Shown: positions 17,064 through 26,211, counted from the first letter of the stretch. The stretch: DNA of 64,000 nt from Anaerococcus sp. Marseille-P3625 (GCF_900232825.1 NZ_OCTP01000011.1:955262-1019261); one strand, 5' to 3'. Numbers and translations: made by a program. The notes: generated by a model from the sequence alone, not told the origin.

Positions 17064-17097
17064 ATCAAAACTACCAGCTCAGCTGGTAGTTTTGATT
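17064..17097. terminator. long perfect hairpin downstream of KdpD-N gene
   Basis: Seventeen-base arms (AATCAAAACTACCAGCT and its complement) separated by one base. It is followed by ATTATAATATAA rather than a clean T run, but preceded by AAA-rich sequence, so it may work as a bidirectional terminator. It stands directly before the next gene at 17120 and could also mark the start of its leader. Confidence 0.6.
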
Positions 17098-17119
17098 ATA
17101 ATATAAAAAGAGGTATGCA

Positions 17120-17488
17120 ATGGTTATTTTAAAGAAGATTTCATTTTCAAATGAGGAAGTTGTTTATCAATATTATCCGGAAGGGAAAACTGAATTTCCA
17201 GGGAAAATCGTGACAGAATTAAAAGAAGGTAAGGTTTTTCTTAAAGAAAACTCACAAAAGGATTTCTATCGAAAAATACTTGGATCAGAACTTAATGATA
17301 TGAGGGATAGCATAAATAATATGCAAATTGAAAATGGTGAAGAGCCGTATATTGAAGAAGAATTGTCCCTTTGTGATCCTGATAAAGATTATGGTGGTTA
17401 TGTATATGCAGAAAAAGCTATGTTTAAACTTGAAGAATTTCTTGAAACTAATAATTACAAAGATGAATATATAGTTGCTTGGTATTAG
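17120..17488 (+). CDS. hypothetical protein, 122 aa
   Basis: Small acidic soluble protein of unknown family. There is no signal peptide or membrane helix. The middle is rich in glutamate and the end reads EYIVAWY. An AGAGG site lies six bases before the ATG. It is monocistronic, with a hairpin before it and a separate inverted repeat after it. It resembles the small cytosolic proteins often paired with toxins or immunity systems, but no partner gene is visible. I give no function. Confidence 0.65.
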   Translation: MVILKKISFSNEEVVYQYYPEGKTEFPGKIVTELKEGKVFLKENSQKDFYRKILGSELNDMRDSINNMQIENGEEPYIEEELSLCDPDKDYGGYVYAEKAMFKLEEFLETNNYKDEYIVAWY

Positions 17489-17584
17489 CAAAAATTATGT
17501 TACTAAATTTTATAGATCTTTAAAATTTTAATTAAAAAAATGTAAAGAAAAATTTACAGATATGAGAGGAGATTCAGCCATTCA

Positions 17585-17620
17585 AATATTTTATCACAAG
17601 TATATTTGTGATAAAATATT
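17585..17620. promoter_or_regulatory. 15-bp inverted repeat upstream of PH-domain gene
   Basis: Perfect arms AATATTTTATCACAA and TTGTGATAAAATATT with a 6-base loop, about 50 bases before the start codon at 17668. It could be a repressor operator or, in RNA, a stem without a terminating T run. The TTTATCACAA core has the look of a dimeric regulator site. Confidence 0.5.
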
Positions 17621-17667
17621 AGGTAAGAATGCTTTATCTTTATAAAGAGAAAGCAATGGAGGAAATT

Positions 17668-18270
17668 ATGATTGAAAAAATTATTGACGACAATGAAAAT
17701 ATATTGTGGCGAGGAAAGCCCAATGCCTTTCTTTATATTGTAGGCAATCCAAGCATTTATTTAATTGCATTAATTTGGGGGATTTTTGACTTCTTTTTTA
17801 TTTCTAATTTTTTTAGAGAATTTAGCTTTATGCATGGATTTTTTATAATTTTCTTTATAATTCATCTTTTTCCTGTATGGTTTGCAATTTTAATGCCGAT
17901 TTACAGGGTTTTCAATTATGGGACTATAGAATATGCAATTACAGACAAGAGAGTTTACATCAGCCAGGGGATTTTTGGAAGAGATGTAAATAATTATGAG
18001 CACAGAGAGCTTACAAACTTGAAAGTAGATGTAAATTTTATGGAAAACATCAAGAGACGTGGCACAATTATCCTAATGTATAATGGCGAAGGTGGTAATT
18101 CATCTTACAGCTTTAAGACTGACGCAGATAAATTTATTTCCATAAAAGATCCCTACGATGTCTACAAACTTCTTAAAAAAGTATCTCTCGATGTTGCAAC
18201 AGATCAAGCCTATCCTAACGCCTTTAGACCAAAAGAGAATGAAGGCTACAACACAAAATATAAAAGATAA
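17668..18270 (+). CDS. membrane protein with bacterial PH (bPH_2-type) domain
   Basis: 200-aa protein with two membrane helices (about residues 28-48 and 60-85) followed by a bacterial pleckstrin-homology-like domain. That domain begins TDKRVYISQGIFGRD and continues through RRGTIILMYNGEG to IKDPYDVYKLLKKV. An in-frame ATG lies 13 codons upstream, but GGAGG five bases before the ATG at 17668 decides the start. Such proteins are cytoplasmic-membrane proteins of unknown function. It seems to be its own transcription unit. Confidence 0.75.
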   Translation: MIEKIIDDNENILWRGKPNAFLYIVGNPSIYLIALIWGIFDFFFISNFFREFSFMHGFFIIFFIIHLFPVWFAILMPIYRVFNYGTIEYAITDKRVYISQGIFGRDVNNYEHRELTNLKVDVNFMENIKRRGTIILMYNGEGGNSSYSFKTDADKFISIKDPYDVYKLLKKVSLDVATDQAYPNAFRPKENEGYNTKYKR

Positions 18271-18487
18271 CTTAAAATGCAACAAAAATGTCACTGAGAA
18301 AATTTTCATGTCAGAATTTTTACCGGTGACTTTTGATTAATGAGGGAAATTTCTGCAATATTTTATTTTAATAGAGCCTTCTTTGTGTTATTTATTTAAT
18401 AAATAAGAATAAATAATAAGTTATAAGAAAGAGTTGGCAAGTGATGCGTATCCTATGTTACCTTCATAAATATTATTAGTTTTTGTA

Positions 18488-18765
18488 CGGTACTGGGACT
18501 GGGACGGGACTAAAAATTTGAAAACGCCCTATAATTAGGTGGATTTGGTGGTACATTAAAAAATAGAATCTAGTATTTTGGACGGTTTGGGATATATAGT
18601 ACATTTGGAAAAGAAGAATGGGAATAGTCCCACCATATTGGGTGGAAAATGCTAAGCATTTTTCATCTCTGAGATAAGCGAAGAAGCGGAGCTTCAAGCG
18701 AATCCAGAGAACTAAGCGAAGAAACTCGAAAAGAGTTTCTGAGAGGATTATCCCCTGTGTGGGAG
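18488..18765 (+). repeat. structured dispersed repeat, copy 2
   Basis: Matches copy 1 over the first about 135 bases, ending AAGAAGAATGGGA. It then continues without the 151-base insert into ATAGTCCCACCATATTGGGTGG and a series of hairpins: GAAAAATGC/GCATTTTTC-type, GAAGC-GGA-GCTTC, and AGAAACTC-GAAAA-GAGTTTCT. Stems occupy the same places as in copy 1 with different base pairs. It lies between the PH-domain gene and the DUF2254 gene. A minus-strand frame through it ending PVPVPVPYKN is judged non-coding. Confidence 0.65.
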
Positions 18766-18829
18766 TTTTACTCGGAAAATAGCACAAAGAAACGAAAAAA
18801 ATTCCTTAACACAATACAAAATAATTAAA

Positions 18830-18863
18830 AAAAATCGTAAGCTAAAAACTTGCGATTTTTTTG
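18830..18863 (+). terminator. intrinsic terminator after repeat copy 2
   Basis: AATCGTAAG pairs with CTTGCGATT (one wobble) around a 7-base loop, with a following run of seven T. It ends the region holding repeat copy 2, as would be expected if that repeat is transcribed. Confidence 0.7.
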
Positions 18864-19063
18864 TGCAAAATTAATAAACTTTCCAATAATTTTTAGACCT
18901 ATAAGAAGATGTTAATAAGTGATATAATGTAATAAATGATTTACAATTAAAATTTTATGAAAAACTTAGGTAAGATTATTTTAAAATAAACCAAGTTATA
19001 GAAACAAAAGGAATTGCGGATTTTATATTTGCTGTAAGAGAATAATTATAAGAAGGAGAAAAT

Positions 19064-20353
19064 ATGTTTTCTAAAATTAAATTATGGTTTTTCAATCAAA
19101 AAAATCTTTTAAAGATGTCAAAATTCATATTACTAACCATATCATTACTTTTAATTACATGGATTTTTGATCTAAAATACCCTACTATGAAATCCTATAT
19201 ACCAAAACAATTGTTGTTGTCTGTTGAAGTTTCTGTTAATTTCCTTTCTAATATATCTGGAATATTTTTGACTATAAGTACTTTTTGTTTTACAATTATT
19301 GTCACTGTACTTAATAAATATAGCAGTAGCATATCACCTAGGATGCTTCAGAGTTTCATAGATAGGACCGGAGTTCTTGGTTTATATGGTATATTTGTCA
19401 GTGGTTTTTTCTATTCAGTAATCAGTATCCTATTATTGCAAGATATTGCTCCAGACCAACATGTTGTCGCTGGAAGTCTTGGAATTGCTTATTCCATAAT
19501 TGCGATGCTAAGTTTTATCGCTTTCTCAAGACAGGTTCTTGATAATCTAAAAGTATCAAATATTATAGAAAATATTTTTAATGATTGCGAGAAACTTATT
19601 GATAAAGAGGTAGAACTAAGAAAAAAAGCTAAGCATTATGAAGAAGGCGACGAATCTACAAAGTTATCAATTTTAGCTGAGAGTTCAGGTTATTTATTTG
19701 AAATAAAAGCAGATGAGATTTTTAAAGAGCTTAATGGCATAAAAGCAGAACTTGCTATAAACAAGAGAATTGGTGAATACACAACCAAAGGAGAAAGCGT
19801 AGGGGAATTAAATATATTCCAATGCGAGTTAGATGATAATGATAAAAAAGAATTAAAAGAAAAATTAAGTCCATTGTTTATAATAAATGCTTACAATAAT
19901 AGAGAAGAAGATTATCACCGTGGAATTGTAAACTTAACCGAAATCGCGAATATGGCCCTAAGCCCTGGCACAAATGATCCAAATACTGCAATAATGTGTA
20001 TAAATAAAATGTCATCATTGCTAGGGAAACTATTATCTGCAGGCAATCATTTTATAATCATGAAAGAGGACGAAGATGTAAAAATAATTTATCAAAGTTA
20101 TTCTGTGGAGGATGAACTATATCTTGGTTTCAGCCAGATAATTTCCTATTCAGCAGGTGATCCATTGGTTACCAAAGCGATTTTACAAGGAATTTTTATC
20201 ATATACACAATGGCAGATATAAGTGTTAAAAAAAGCATAAAAAAATTTTTTGATGATAGCTATGAAATTTTAATAGAAAATTTTACTCACGAAATTCATT
20301 TGGATATTTTTAAAAAAATAAAAAACAATATGGAAGAGCACATAAGCCTATAG
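19064..20353 (+). CDS. DUF2254 family membrane protein
   Basis: 429-aa protein with four N-terminal membrane helices (about residues 18-36, 52-80, 105-125 and 135-155) and a long cytoplasmic C-terminal part of about 270 aa. The TISTFCFTIIVTVLNKYSSS segment and ALSPGTNDPNTA near residue 310 are typical of DUF2254. The function of this family is unknown. AGAAGGAG precedes the ATG. It is flanked by terminators and by copies 2 and 3 of the structured repeat, so it is a single-gene unit. Confidence 0.85.
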   Translation: MFSKIKLWFFNQKNLLKMSKFILLTISLLLITWIFDLKYPTMKSYIPKQLLLSVEVSVNFLSNISGIFLTISTFCFTIIVTVLNKYSSSISPRMLQSFIDRTGVLGLYGIFVSGFFYSVISILLLQDIAPDQHVVAGSLGIAYSIIAMLSFIAFSRQVLDNLKVSNIIENIFNDCEKLIDKEVELRKKAKHYEEGDESTKLSILAESSGYLFEIKADEIFKELNGIKAELAINKRIGEYTTKGESVGELNIFQCELDDNDKKELKEKLSPLFIINAYNNREEDYHRGIVNLTEIANMALSPGTNDPNTAIMCINKMSSLLGKLLSAGNHFIIMKEDEDVKIIYQSYSVEDELYLGFSQIISYSAGDPLVTKAILQGIFIIYTMADISVKKSIKKFFDDSYEILIENFTHEIHLDIFKKIKNNMEEHISL

Positions 20354-20402
20354 GAAAATACATCTGAATCCATTTAATTTTAAATGCGTTCAAGAATAAA
20401 TT

Positions 20403-20445
20403 AAAAAAGTGGTCAATTAGTCTACTGTTTGTTGACCACTTTTCG
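20403..20445 (+). terminator. intrinsic terminator after DUF2254 gene
   Basis: AAAAGTGGTCAA and TTGACCACTTTT form a perfect 12-bp stem with a loop of about 15 bases, ending in a short T run. It is nearly symmetric and may act in both directions. Confidence 0.75.
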
Positions 20446-20571
20446 ATAATTACTCTGGATCAATTTTCGGTCGACATTTACATGATTAAATATTTACGTT
20501 TGAGCCTAATGCATTTAATATAAGCAAGAAATAAATATCTTTATATAAAAAATACGAAAAATTACTATTGA

Positions 20572-20697
20572 AAAACAATGATTTTGAACCTGTCTCAATA
20601 TTAAAGGAAAATGGGACAATTTTTTAAAAAAAATAGAAAATGATTCCAAACCAAAAAATCTATATGATAGATTTAATAATTACAGATCTACAAATTA
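20572..20697 (+). pseudogene. possible MazE-like antitoxin remnant
   Basis: Two frames joined by a shift at a T/A run near 20620 read NNDFEPVSILKENGTIF and then LKKIENDSKPKNLYDRFNNY. The pattern of a short beta region followed by LYDRF resembles the C-terminal part of MazE/AbrB-type antitoxins. No start codon, full AbrB fold or toxin gene is present. It ends against repeat copy 3. Weak evidence. Confidence 0.3.
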
Positions 20698-20702
20698 TAA
20701 TT

Positions 20703-20842
20703 CTCCGGTACCGGGACTGGTACGGGACTAAAAATTTAAAAACATCCTATAATTAGATGGATTTGGTGATACTCTAAAAAATAGAATCTAGTATTTTGAA
20801 TGGTTTGGGATATATCGTACATTTGGAAAAGAAGAATGGGAA
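20703..20842 (+). repeat. structured dispersed repeat, copy 3 (short form)
   Basis: About 138 bases matching the conserved 5' part of copies 1 and 2, from CCGGTACCGGGACTGG to GAAGAATGGGA. After that the sequence diverges, so the hairpin-rich 3' part is absent. The 230 bases that follow, up to the mgtA start, are very AT-rich with no gene and no recognisable Mg2+ riboswitch. Confidence 0.65.
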
Positions 20843-21073
20843 TTATTTGTGGTAAAAATTGCTATATGTACTCGTTTTTAAAAGCCCTCATGTTTTTTTT
20901 ATTTTGTTTATTTTTTATATTTTTTTTCAAAATCACATAGAATAACTTATGCTCCTATATAAAATAGATCCGAGAGAAAATAATGAAAAAGCCTTATTTT
21001 TCTATAGGATTTTTATATTTTCTATTGTTTTTTAATCTTTCTTGATATATATTGGAATAACTAGGAGGCAGGT

Positions 21074-23611
21074 ATGAAAGATTTTTGGTCATATGATAAA
21101 GATGATGTTTTAAAACAATTAAATTCTAGTGAAGCTGGTCTTACAAATAAAGTAGCTTGCGATAGAATTGCAAATTATGGGAAGAATATTTTTTACGAAA
21201 AGAAATCAACATCTAAATTTATGGTTTTCTTGTCTCAATTCAAAAGTCCAATAACTATGATACTTATCTTTGCAGCTGTCCTATCTATCTTTTTAAATGA
21301 TTATTCTGATGGCGTCATTATTTTGGTAATAATCTTTCTTTCTTCTATTTTGAGTTATCTTCATGAAAGCAAGGCAAATGACTCTGTAAAAAAACTCCTT
21401 TCTTCTGTAAGTGTTAAGTCTTCAGTTTTAAGAGATGGCACTTTCCAAGAGATGGACAATGCAAATTTGACGATTGGTGATATTATCAATGTAAAAACAG
21501 GAGACATGATACCTGCTGATTGTTTGCTTATTGAGGATAATTCTCTTTCTACTGATGAGTCAAGTTTAACAGGTGAAACATTTCCTGTTGAAAAGATAGT
21601 AGGAAAAATATCTGCCAAGGCTAATTTATCTGAAAGAAAAAATTCTCTTTGGATGGGTACTCATGTTATTAGCGGCTCTGGAAAAGCAATCGTAGTTAAT
21701 CTGGCAAAGGATTCTGAGTTTGGTAAAATCACTTCATCTCTTAGCCAAAAGGACACCGATACAGATTTTGAAAAAGGCATAAAGGATTTTGGAAATTTAA
21801 TCTTACATGTTACAACTGTTTTAATTGGTTTAATATTTATTTTTAATATTATTTTAAATAAATCTTTTTTAGAATCATTTATGTTTGCATTAGCTCTTTC
21901 TGTTGGCTTAACTCCTCAAATGTTACCTGCTATAATTAGCGTGAATTTGTCAAAAGGGGCTAAGAGAATGTCCGAACAGGGCGTAATAGTAAAAAAATTA
22001 AATTCTATAGAAAATTTTGGTTCTATGACAATTATGTGTTCTGACAAAACTGGCACAATAACAAAGGGAAAAGTCAAACTTGATTTAACATTAAATTTTA
22101 ATGGCGAAAAATCTGAGACTTTAAATAAATTTGCAGCTATTAATTCATTCTTCCAAGAAGGATATTCAAATCCAATTGATGAAGCTATTCTAAGTTCAAG
22201 CAAATTTGATTTTTCTTCTTATAAAAAGCTTTTTGAAATTCCCTACTCCTTTGAAAATAAACTTTTGAGCATAATGGTAAAGTCGGACTCTGATTTTTCA
22301 AATAAAAATTTGATGATTACAAAGGGTGCCTTTGAAAACATTGTCGATATATGTAGTTCTTATGAAAAATCTGATGCTTCTATTGGAAATATCAATGAAA
22401 TTAAAAGTCAAATATTTGATTTATTTGAAAAGTTTTCAAGTCAGGGTTATAGGGTCTTAGGTCTTTCTTATAAAGTTTTAAGTGATGATTCTGATTTTGA
22501 AAAAGAAAAGGCTGAAGACATGATTTTCAAAGGATTCCTATTATTTATTGATCCATTAAAAGACGATGTCAAGGATGTTATAAATCAAATGAATAATTTA
22601 GGAGTTTCTCTAAAAATGATAACAGGCGATAATCAAGAAATTGCCAAAAACATTGGAAGTCAAATAGGGCTTAACCCAGAAAAAATTTTGCTTGGCCAAG
22701 ATTTAGACTCATATTCCATAAGTCAACTAAATAAAAAAGTTTTAGATATTGATATTTTTGCTGAAATAAGTCCAAACCAAAAAGAAAAAATAATCAGAGC
22801 CTATAAAGAAGCTGGGGAAATTGTAGGCTATATGGGTGATGGTATAAACGATGCACCGGCAATAAAGCAAGCAGATGTAGGAATATCAGTAAATACGGCA
22901 GCTGATACAGCCAAGGATGCAGCCTCCATTGTTCTTTTGCAAAATAGTTTAAAAGTATTATTATCTGGAATAAAAGAGGGTAGAAGAACTTTTATAAATA
23001 CTTTGAAATATATATTTGTTGCAACAAGTGCAAATTTTGGAAATATGTTTTCAATGGCAGGAGCAAGTCTTTTTTTAAAATTTTTGCCACTATTGCCAAA
23101 ACAAATTCTTCTTACAAATTTATTTACAGACTTTCCTTCTTTACAAATTGCATCTGACTCGGTAGATGAAGATTGGTTAAAGACTCCTGTAAAATGGGAT
23201 ATGAAATTTATCAAAAAATTTATGATAGTATTTGGAATAACATCTTCTCTTTTTGACTATATAACATTTCTTGTTTTGATGGTTATTTTTAAAGCCGATG
23301 AGAAATTTTTTCAAACTGGCTGGATGTTAGAATCCGTAATCTCTGCAATGGTTGTTATGCTAATAGTTAGAACTGCAAGACCAGTTATAAAAAGCAAACC
23401 AAGTAAGAATTTAATAATATCCATTGTACTTGTAAGTTTGTGTTTGATTTCAATAATATACAGCCCTATTAATTCCTATCTAGGTTTGATTGCACTTCCA
23501 CTAAAGGCATTTATTTCCATGCTTTGTATATCAATCATTTATGCCCTAGTTGCAGAAATTTTGAAGAAAAAATTCTATAAACACAATTCATTTTCTAGAG
23601 AAAAGTTATAA
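21074..23611 (+). CDS. mgtA: magnesium-translocating P-type ATPase
   Basis: 845-aa P3B-type ATPase that imports Mg2+. Motifs: actuator TGET (SSLTGETFPVEK), phosphorylation site SDKTGTIT, nucleotide-domain MITGDN, and hinge MGDGINDAP. The C-terminal membrane part with TDFPSLQIASDSVDEDW and FQTGWMLESV is characteristic of MgtA/MgtB rather than Ca2+ pumps. AGGAGG lies four bases before the ATG. It stands alone, with a terminator after it. No M-box or PhoP-like signal was recognised upstream. Its substrate is assigned by family signature only. Confidence 0.93.
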   Translation: MKDFWSYDKDDVLKQLNSSEAGLTNKVACDRIANYGKNIFYEKKSTSKFMVFLSQFKSPITMILIFAAVLSIFLNDYSDGVIILVIIFLSSILSYLHESKANDSVKKLLSSVSVKSSVLRDGTFQEMDNANLTIGDIINVKTGDMIPADCLLIEDNSLSTDESSLTGETFPVEKIVGKISAKANLSERKNSLWMGTHVISGSGKAIVVNLAKDSEFGKITSSLSQKDTDTDFEKGIKDFGNLILHVTTVLIGLIFIFNIILNKSFLESFMFALALSVGLTPQMLPAIISVNLSKGAKRMSEQGVIVKKLNSIENFGSMTIMCSDKTGTITKGKVKLDLTLNFNGEKSETLNKFAAINSFFQEGYSNPIDEAILSSSKFDFSSYKKLFEIPYSFENKLLSIMVKSDSDFSNKNLMITKGAFENIVDICSSYEKSDASIGNINEIKSQIFDLFEKFSSQGYRVLGLSYKVLSDDSDFEKEKAEDMIFKGFLLFIDPLKDDVKDVINQMNNLGVSLKMITGDNQEIAKNIGSQIGLNPEKILLGQDLDSYSISQLNKKVLDIDIFAEISPNQKEKIIRAYKEAGEIVGYMGDGINDAPAIKQADVGISVNTAADTAKDAASIVLLQNSLKVLLSGIKEGRRTFINTLKYIFVATSANFGNMFSMAGASLFLKFLPLLPKQILLTNLFTDFPSLQIASDSVDEDWLKTPVKWDMKFIKKFMIVFGITSSLFDYITFLVLMVIFKADEKFFQTGWMLESVISAMVVMLIVRTARPVIKSKPSKNLIISIVLVSLCLISIIYSPINSYLGLIALPLKAFISMLCISIIYALVAEILKKKFYKHNSFSREKL

Positions 23612-23637
23612 TGACAAGTTTAATATATAAGACATTT

Positions 23638-23669
23638 AGCGATTGAATTAATAGTTCAGTCGCTTTTTT
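23638..23669 (+). terminator. intrinsic terminator of mgtA
   Basis: AGCGATTGAA pairs with TTCAGTCGCT (one wobble) with a 7-base loop and a following TTTTTT. It lies 27 bases after the mgtA stop. Confidence 0.85.
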
Positions 23670-23805
23670 AATTGAAGTTTATAGATTAGGGAGAAGAAAT
23701 TAATGGATAGAGAAATGATAAATATTAATATAAATTTATTTAAAGAAGTTAAATTTCGAAATTTTAAGAAGGAGATGATTATATAAATGAGGATGCATCT
23801 GCTAG
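23670..23805. other. short intergenic spacer with orphan ribosome binding site
   Basis: AT-rich spacer. An AAGGAGATGATTATATAAATG sequence provides a site and ATG near 23770-23790, but the frame stops within ten codons. It may be the damaged start of the gene whose winged-helix end is at 23806-23934. Confidence 0.4.
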
Positions 23806-23934
23806 GATTTATTTAATGTAACCGATAGAACTATAAAAAGAGATTTAAAAGTTCTTATAGATAAAAAAATAATAGATTATGTGGATACTGCTAAGAATGG
23901 CTACTGGAAAGTTAGTGAATTAATCAAAAAGTAA
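23806..23934 (+). pseudogene. detached winged-helix fragment of a DNA-binding protein
   Basis: A 42-codon frame without a start reads DLFNVTDRTIKRDLKVLIDK and then KIIDYVDTAKNGYWKVSELIKK, followed by a stop. This is a winged helix-turn-helix: VTDRTIKRDLKVL is the recognition segment and GYWKV the wing. It is the kind that ends AlbA_2-type regulators. An in-frame TAG immediately precedes it. It may be what is left of a paralogue of the truncated protein at 3.3-3.96 kb, which lost this same domain. Confidence 0.65.
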
Positions 23935-24051
23935 AATATAATAATGTTGACCTATCTTACGGGAAATTAAAACTTATATCAGATAAGATAGATATATTGA
24001 AGTTATAGCAAAGTTATTAAAGTATACAAAAATAATTATAAAGGAGGAAAT

Positions 24052-24588
24052 ATGGACGTACTAATAGTGGTTGATTTACAAAATGATTTTATAGATGGAG
24101 CATTGGGCAATGAAACTAATTATGAGATAGTTAAGCCTATTGATAAATTGGTGGAAGATTTTAATGGAGAGGTTATTTTTACTAGAGATACTCACGATGA
24201 AAATTATTTAGAAACTCTTGAGGGCAAGCATTTAAATATAAAGCATTGCGTTAAGGGAACTTTTGGCTGGGAGATTAGGATAGATACTAGGGGAAATAAG
24301 GTTATAGATAAGCCATCATTTGGATCTTATGATCTTGTTAATTATCTTTGCGATTTAAATAAAAGAGAAAAAATTGACAATATCTATATGGTTGGGATTT
24401 GTACAGATATTTGTGTGATCTCTAATGCTGTAATGATTAAAAATGCACTTTTGGATACAGAAGTGATAGTAATCGAAGATCTCTGTAGGGCAACTAGCGA
24501 GAAAGCTCAAAAAAGCAGCCTAGATATACTTAAGAGTGTGCAGGTCAATATAACAAGCTTAAAGGACTTAAAACTAGCAAATAAGTGA
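24052..24588 (+). CDS. isochorismatase-family cysteine hydrolase, nicotinamidase-like
   Basis: 178-aa cytosolic hydrolase of the isochorismatase fold. The catalytic triad is visible: Asp8 in VVDLQNDF, Lys87 in DKPSFGSYD, and Cys121 in GICTDICV. The RDTHDENY segment supplies a metal-binding aspartate and histidine as in nicotinamidases (PncA), which deamidate nicotinamide in NAD salvage. Relatives of this size include other amidohydrolases, so the substrate is likely but not certain. AAGGAGG precedes the ATG. It appears to be a single gene. Confidence 0.85.
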   Translation: MDVLIVVDLQNDFIDGALGNETNYEIVKPIDKLVEDFNGEVIFTRDTHDENYLETLEGKHLNIKHCVKGTFGWEIRIDTRGNKVIDKPSFGSYDLVNYLCDLNKREKIDNIYMVGICTDICVISNAVMIKNALLDTEVIVIEDLCRATSEKAQKSSLDILKSVQVNITSLKDLKLANK

Positions 24589-24781
24589 AGTTTTTTAGAA
24601 ATTGTTTTGATAAAAATTATTAACGAATATTTTTCCATGGATTGGTTAACTTGTCCATGGAATTTATTTATTAAATTTTAATACTTAGACTTGAAAAGAG
24701 CATTGGTTTTTATTTGCTAGTAGTAATGAATTTTTCGATGAAGCTTACTTTATTTATTGATTTATCAAAGTTATTCAATAA
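24589..24781. other. intergenic region after hydrolase gene
   Basis: Contains a palindromic pair TCCATGGA at about 24637-24659 around an 11-base spacer, which may be a weak terminator or operator. No T-box or other riboswitch signature was seen. Confidence 0.4.
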
Positions 24782-24810
24782 TTGACATATAAGATTAAAT
24801 ACTGTATAGT
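24782..24810 (+). promoter_or_regulatory. promoter of threonine operon
   Basis: Consensus sigma-A promoter: TTGACA at 24782-24787, a 17-base spacer, and TATAGT at 24805-24810. Transcription should begin near 24817, leaving a leader of about 80 bases before lysC. Confidence 0.8.
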
Positions 24811-24859
24811 CAATAAAATTACATTTACAATACTACGTTAAAGTGAATATAAAAATCCA

Positions 24860-24873
24860 TTTGCCTAGGCAAA
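24860..24873. promoter_or_regulatory. 14-bp palindrome in lysC leader
   Basis: TTTGCCTAGGCAAA is a perfect palindrome about 45 bases downstream of the expected transcription start and about 20 before the ribosome binding site. The position suits a roadblock-type repressor site. The regulator is unknown. Confidence 0.5.
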
Positions 24874-24898
24874 ATTTACATATTATAAAGGAGAAGAA

Positions 24899-26209
24899 AT
24901 GAAAGTTGCAAAATTTGGTGGTAGTTCACTTGCTGATTCTATTCAACTTAATAAAGTTAGGGATATTATACTTGACGATGAGGCCAGAAAGTACATCGTA
25001 GTTTCTGCGCCCGGAAAAGGTGGCCAAAACAAGCACAAGATTACTGACCTTTTGGCTATGTGTCACGAGCTAAGTGACCATGATTTAAATTTTAACGAAG
25101 TTTACAAGATCATCGAGAATGTTTATAAAAATATTGTTGATGATCTTGTTTTGGATATTGATATTGACAGCATCCTTGCTGAGATTAAAAAAGAAATCGA
25201 AAATGGTGAAAGCTATGATTTTGTTATAAGTCGTGGGGAGTTTATGAGCGCCAAAGTTCTGGCTTGCTATCTGGGATATGATTTTGTTGACGCAAAGGAT
25301 TTGATAGTTTTTGCTGATGGATCTTTAGACCTTGCCAAATCGCAGGAAAATATTAGAAATATTTTATCCAAACACGAAAGGGCAGTTGTACCTGGTTTTT
25401 ACGGAGCTTGTGAAGATGGGAAGATAAAGACTTTTTCACGTGGTGGTTCTGATATTACAGGTTCTGTTATTGCTTCTGCTGTCAATGTCGAAATGTATGA
25501 GAACTTTACCGATGTGTCTGGTTTTTTGGTTGCAGATCCAAAGATCGTAAAAAATCCTGCTCCAATGGGAATTATTACCTACAACGAACTGCGCGAGCTT
25601 TCCTATATGGGAGCTAAGGTTCTTCACGAGGAGGCGATATTTCCTCTAAGGGAGAAAAATATTCCAATTAATATTAAAAACACCAATGCACCTAATGAAG
25701 AAGGAACTTTAATTTTATCTAAGTGTGATAGTAAAAATAAAAATATTCTTACTGGAATTTCTGGCAAAAAAGGTTTTACAGTTATAAATATTGAAAAAAT
25801 AAATATGAATGCTGAAAAGGACTTTTTTAGAAAACTAACCACAGTTTTTGAGTCTAACGATATTTCAATCGAGCATATGCCATCAAGCATCGACTCTGTT
25901 TCTGTAATCGTTTCTGATTCGTATATCACGCCAAAGTTAAACAAGGTGCTTGAAGAGCTTAAAATTTACTTAAATGTTGACAATATTTCTTGGCAAAGAG
26001 ATATTTCTCTTATCGCTGTTGTTGGTCGTGGCATGATAAATGAAAAGGGTGTTTCTTCAAGAACTTTTACCGCTCTTGCGAGGGAAGGTGTAAATATCAA
26101 GATGATAAGCCAAGGATCTAGCGAGATTAATATTATTATCGGTGTTGAAACTAAAGATTTTGAAAAGGCAATACGTTCTATTTACCAAGAATTTTACAAG
26201 GAGGATTAA
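24899..26209 (+). CDS. lysC: aspartate kinase
   Basis: 436-aa enzyme phosphorylating aspartate, the first step towards threonine, methionine and lysine. The substrate/ATP motif KFGGSSLAD is at residues 4-12, FSRGGSDITGS lies near residue 180, and two C-terminal ACT regulatory domains span about residues 285-436 (VVGRGMINEKGVSSRTFTAL is the second). The length suits a monofunctional, ACT-regulated enzyme, so feedback inhibition by an end product is likely. GGAGAAG precedes the ATG. It is first in the operon, 2 bases before asd; context suggests it serves threonine synthesis. Confidence 0.95.
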   Translation: MKVAKFGGSSLADSIQLNKVRDIILDDEARKYIVVSAPGKGGQNKHKITDLLAMCHELSDHDLNFNEVYKIIENVYKNIVDDLVLDIDIDSILAEIKKEIENGESYDFVISRGEFMSAKVLACYLGYDFVDAKDLIVFADGSLDLAKSQENIRNILSKHERAVVPGFYGACEDGKIKTFSRGGSDITGSVIASAVNVEMYENFTDVSGFLVADPKIVKNPAPMGIITYNELRELSYMGAKVLHEEAIFPLREKNIPINIKNTNAPNEEGTLILSKCDSKNKNILTGISGKKGFTVINIEKINMNAEKDFFRKLTTVFESNDISIEHMPSSIDSVSVIVSDSYITPKLNKVLEELKIYLNVDNISWQRDISLIAVVGRGMINEKGVSSRTFTALAREGVNIKMISQGSSEINIIIGVETKDFEKAIRSIYQEFYKED

Positions 26210-26211
26210 GG

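Noticed and set aside
18476-18787. 103-codon minus-strand frame ending PVPVPVPYKN across repeat copy 2
   Set aside because: The corresponding frame is not kept in copies 1 and 3, and hairpin changes follow base pairing rather than codons.
20843-21073. Search for a Mg2+ riboswitch or leader upstream of mgtA
   Set aside because: No M-box core or ordered stems seen; the region is AT-rich with only weak pairing.
24589-24898. Search for a T-box or lysine riboswitch before lysC
   Set aside because: The leader after the promoter is only about 80 bases and lacks the TGGNACCGCG T-box core.
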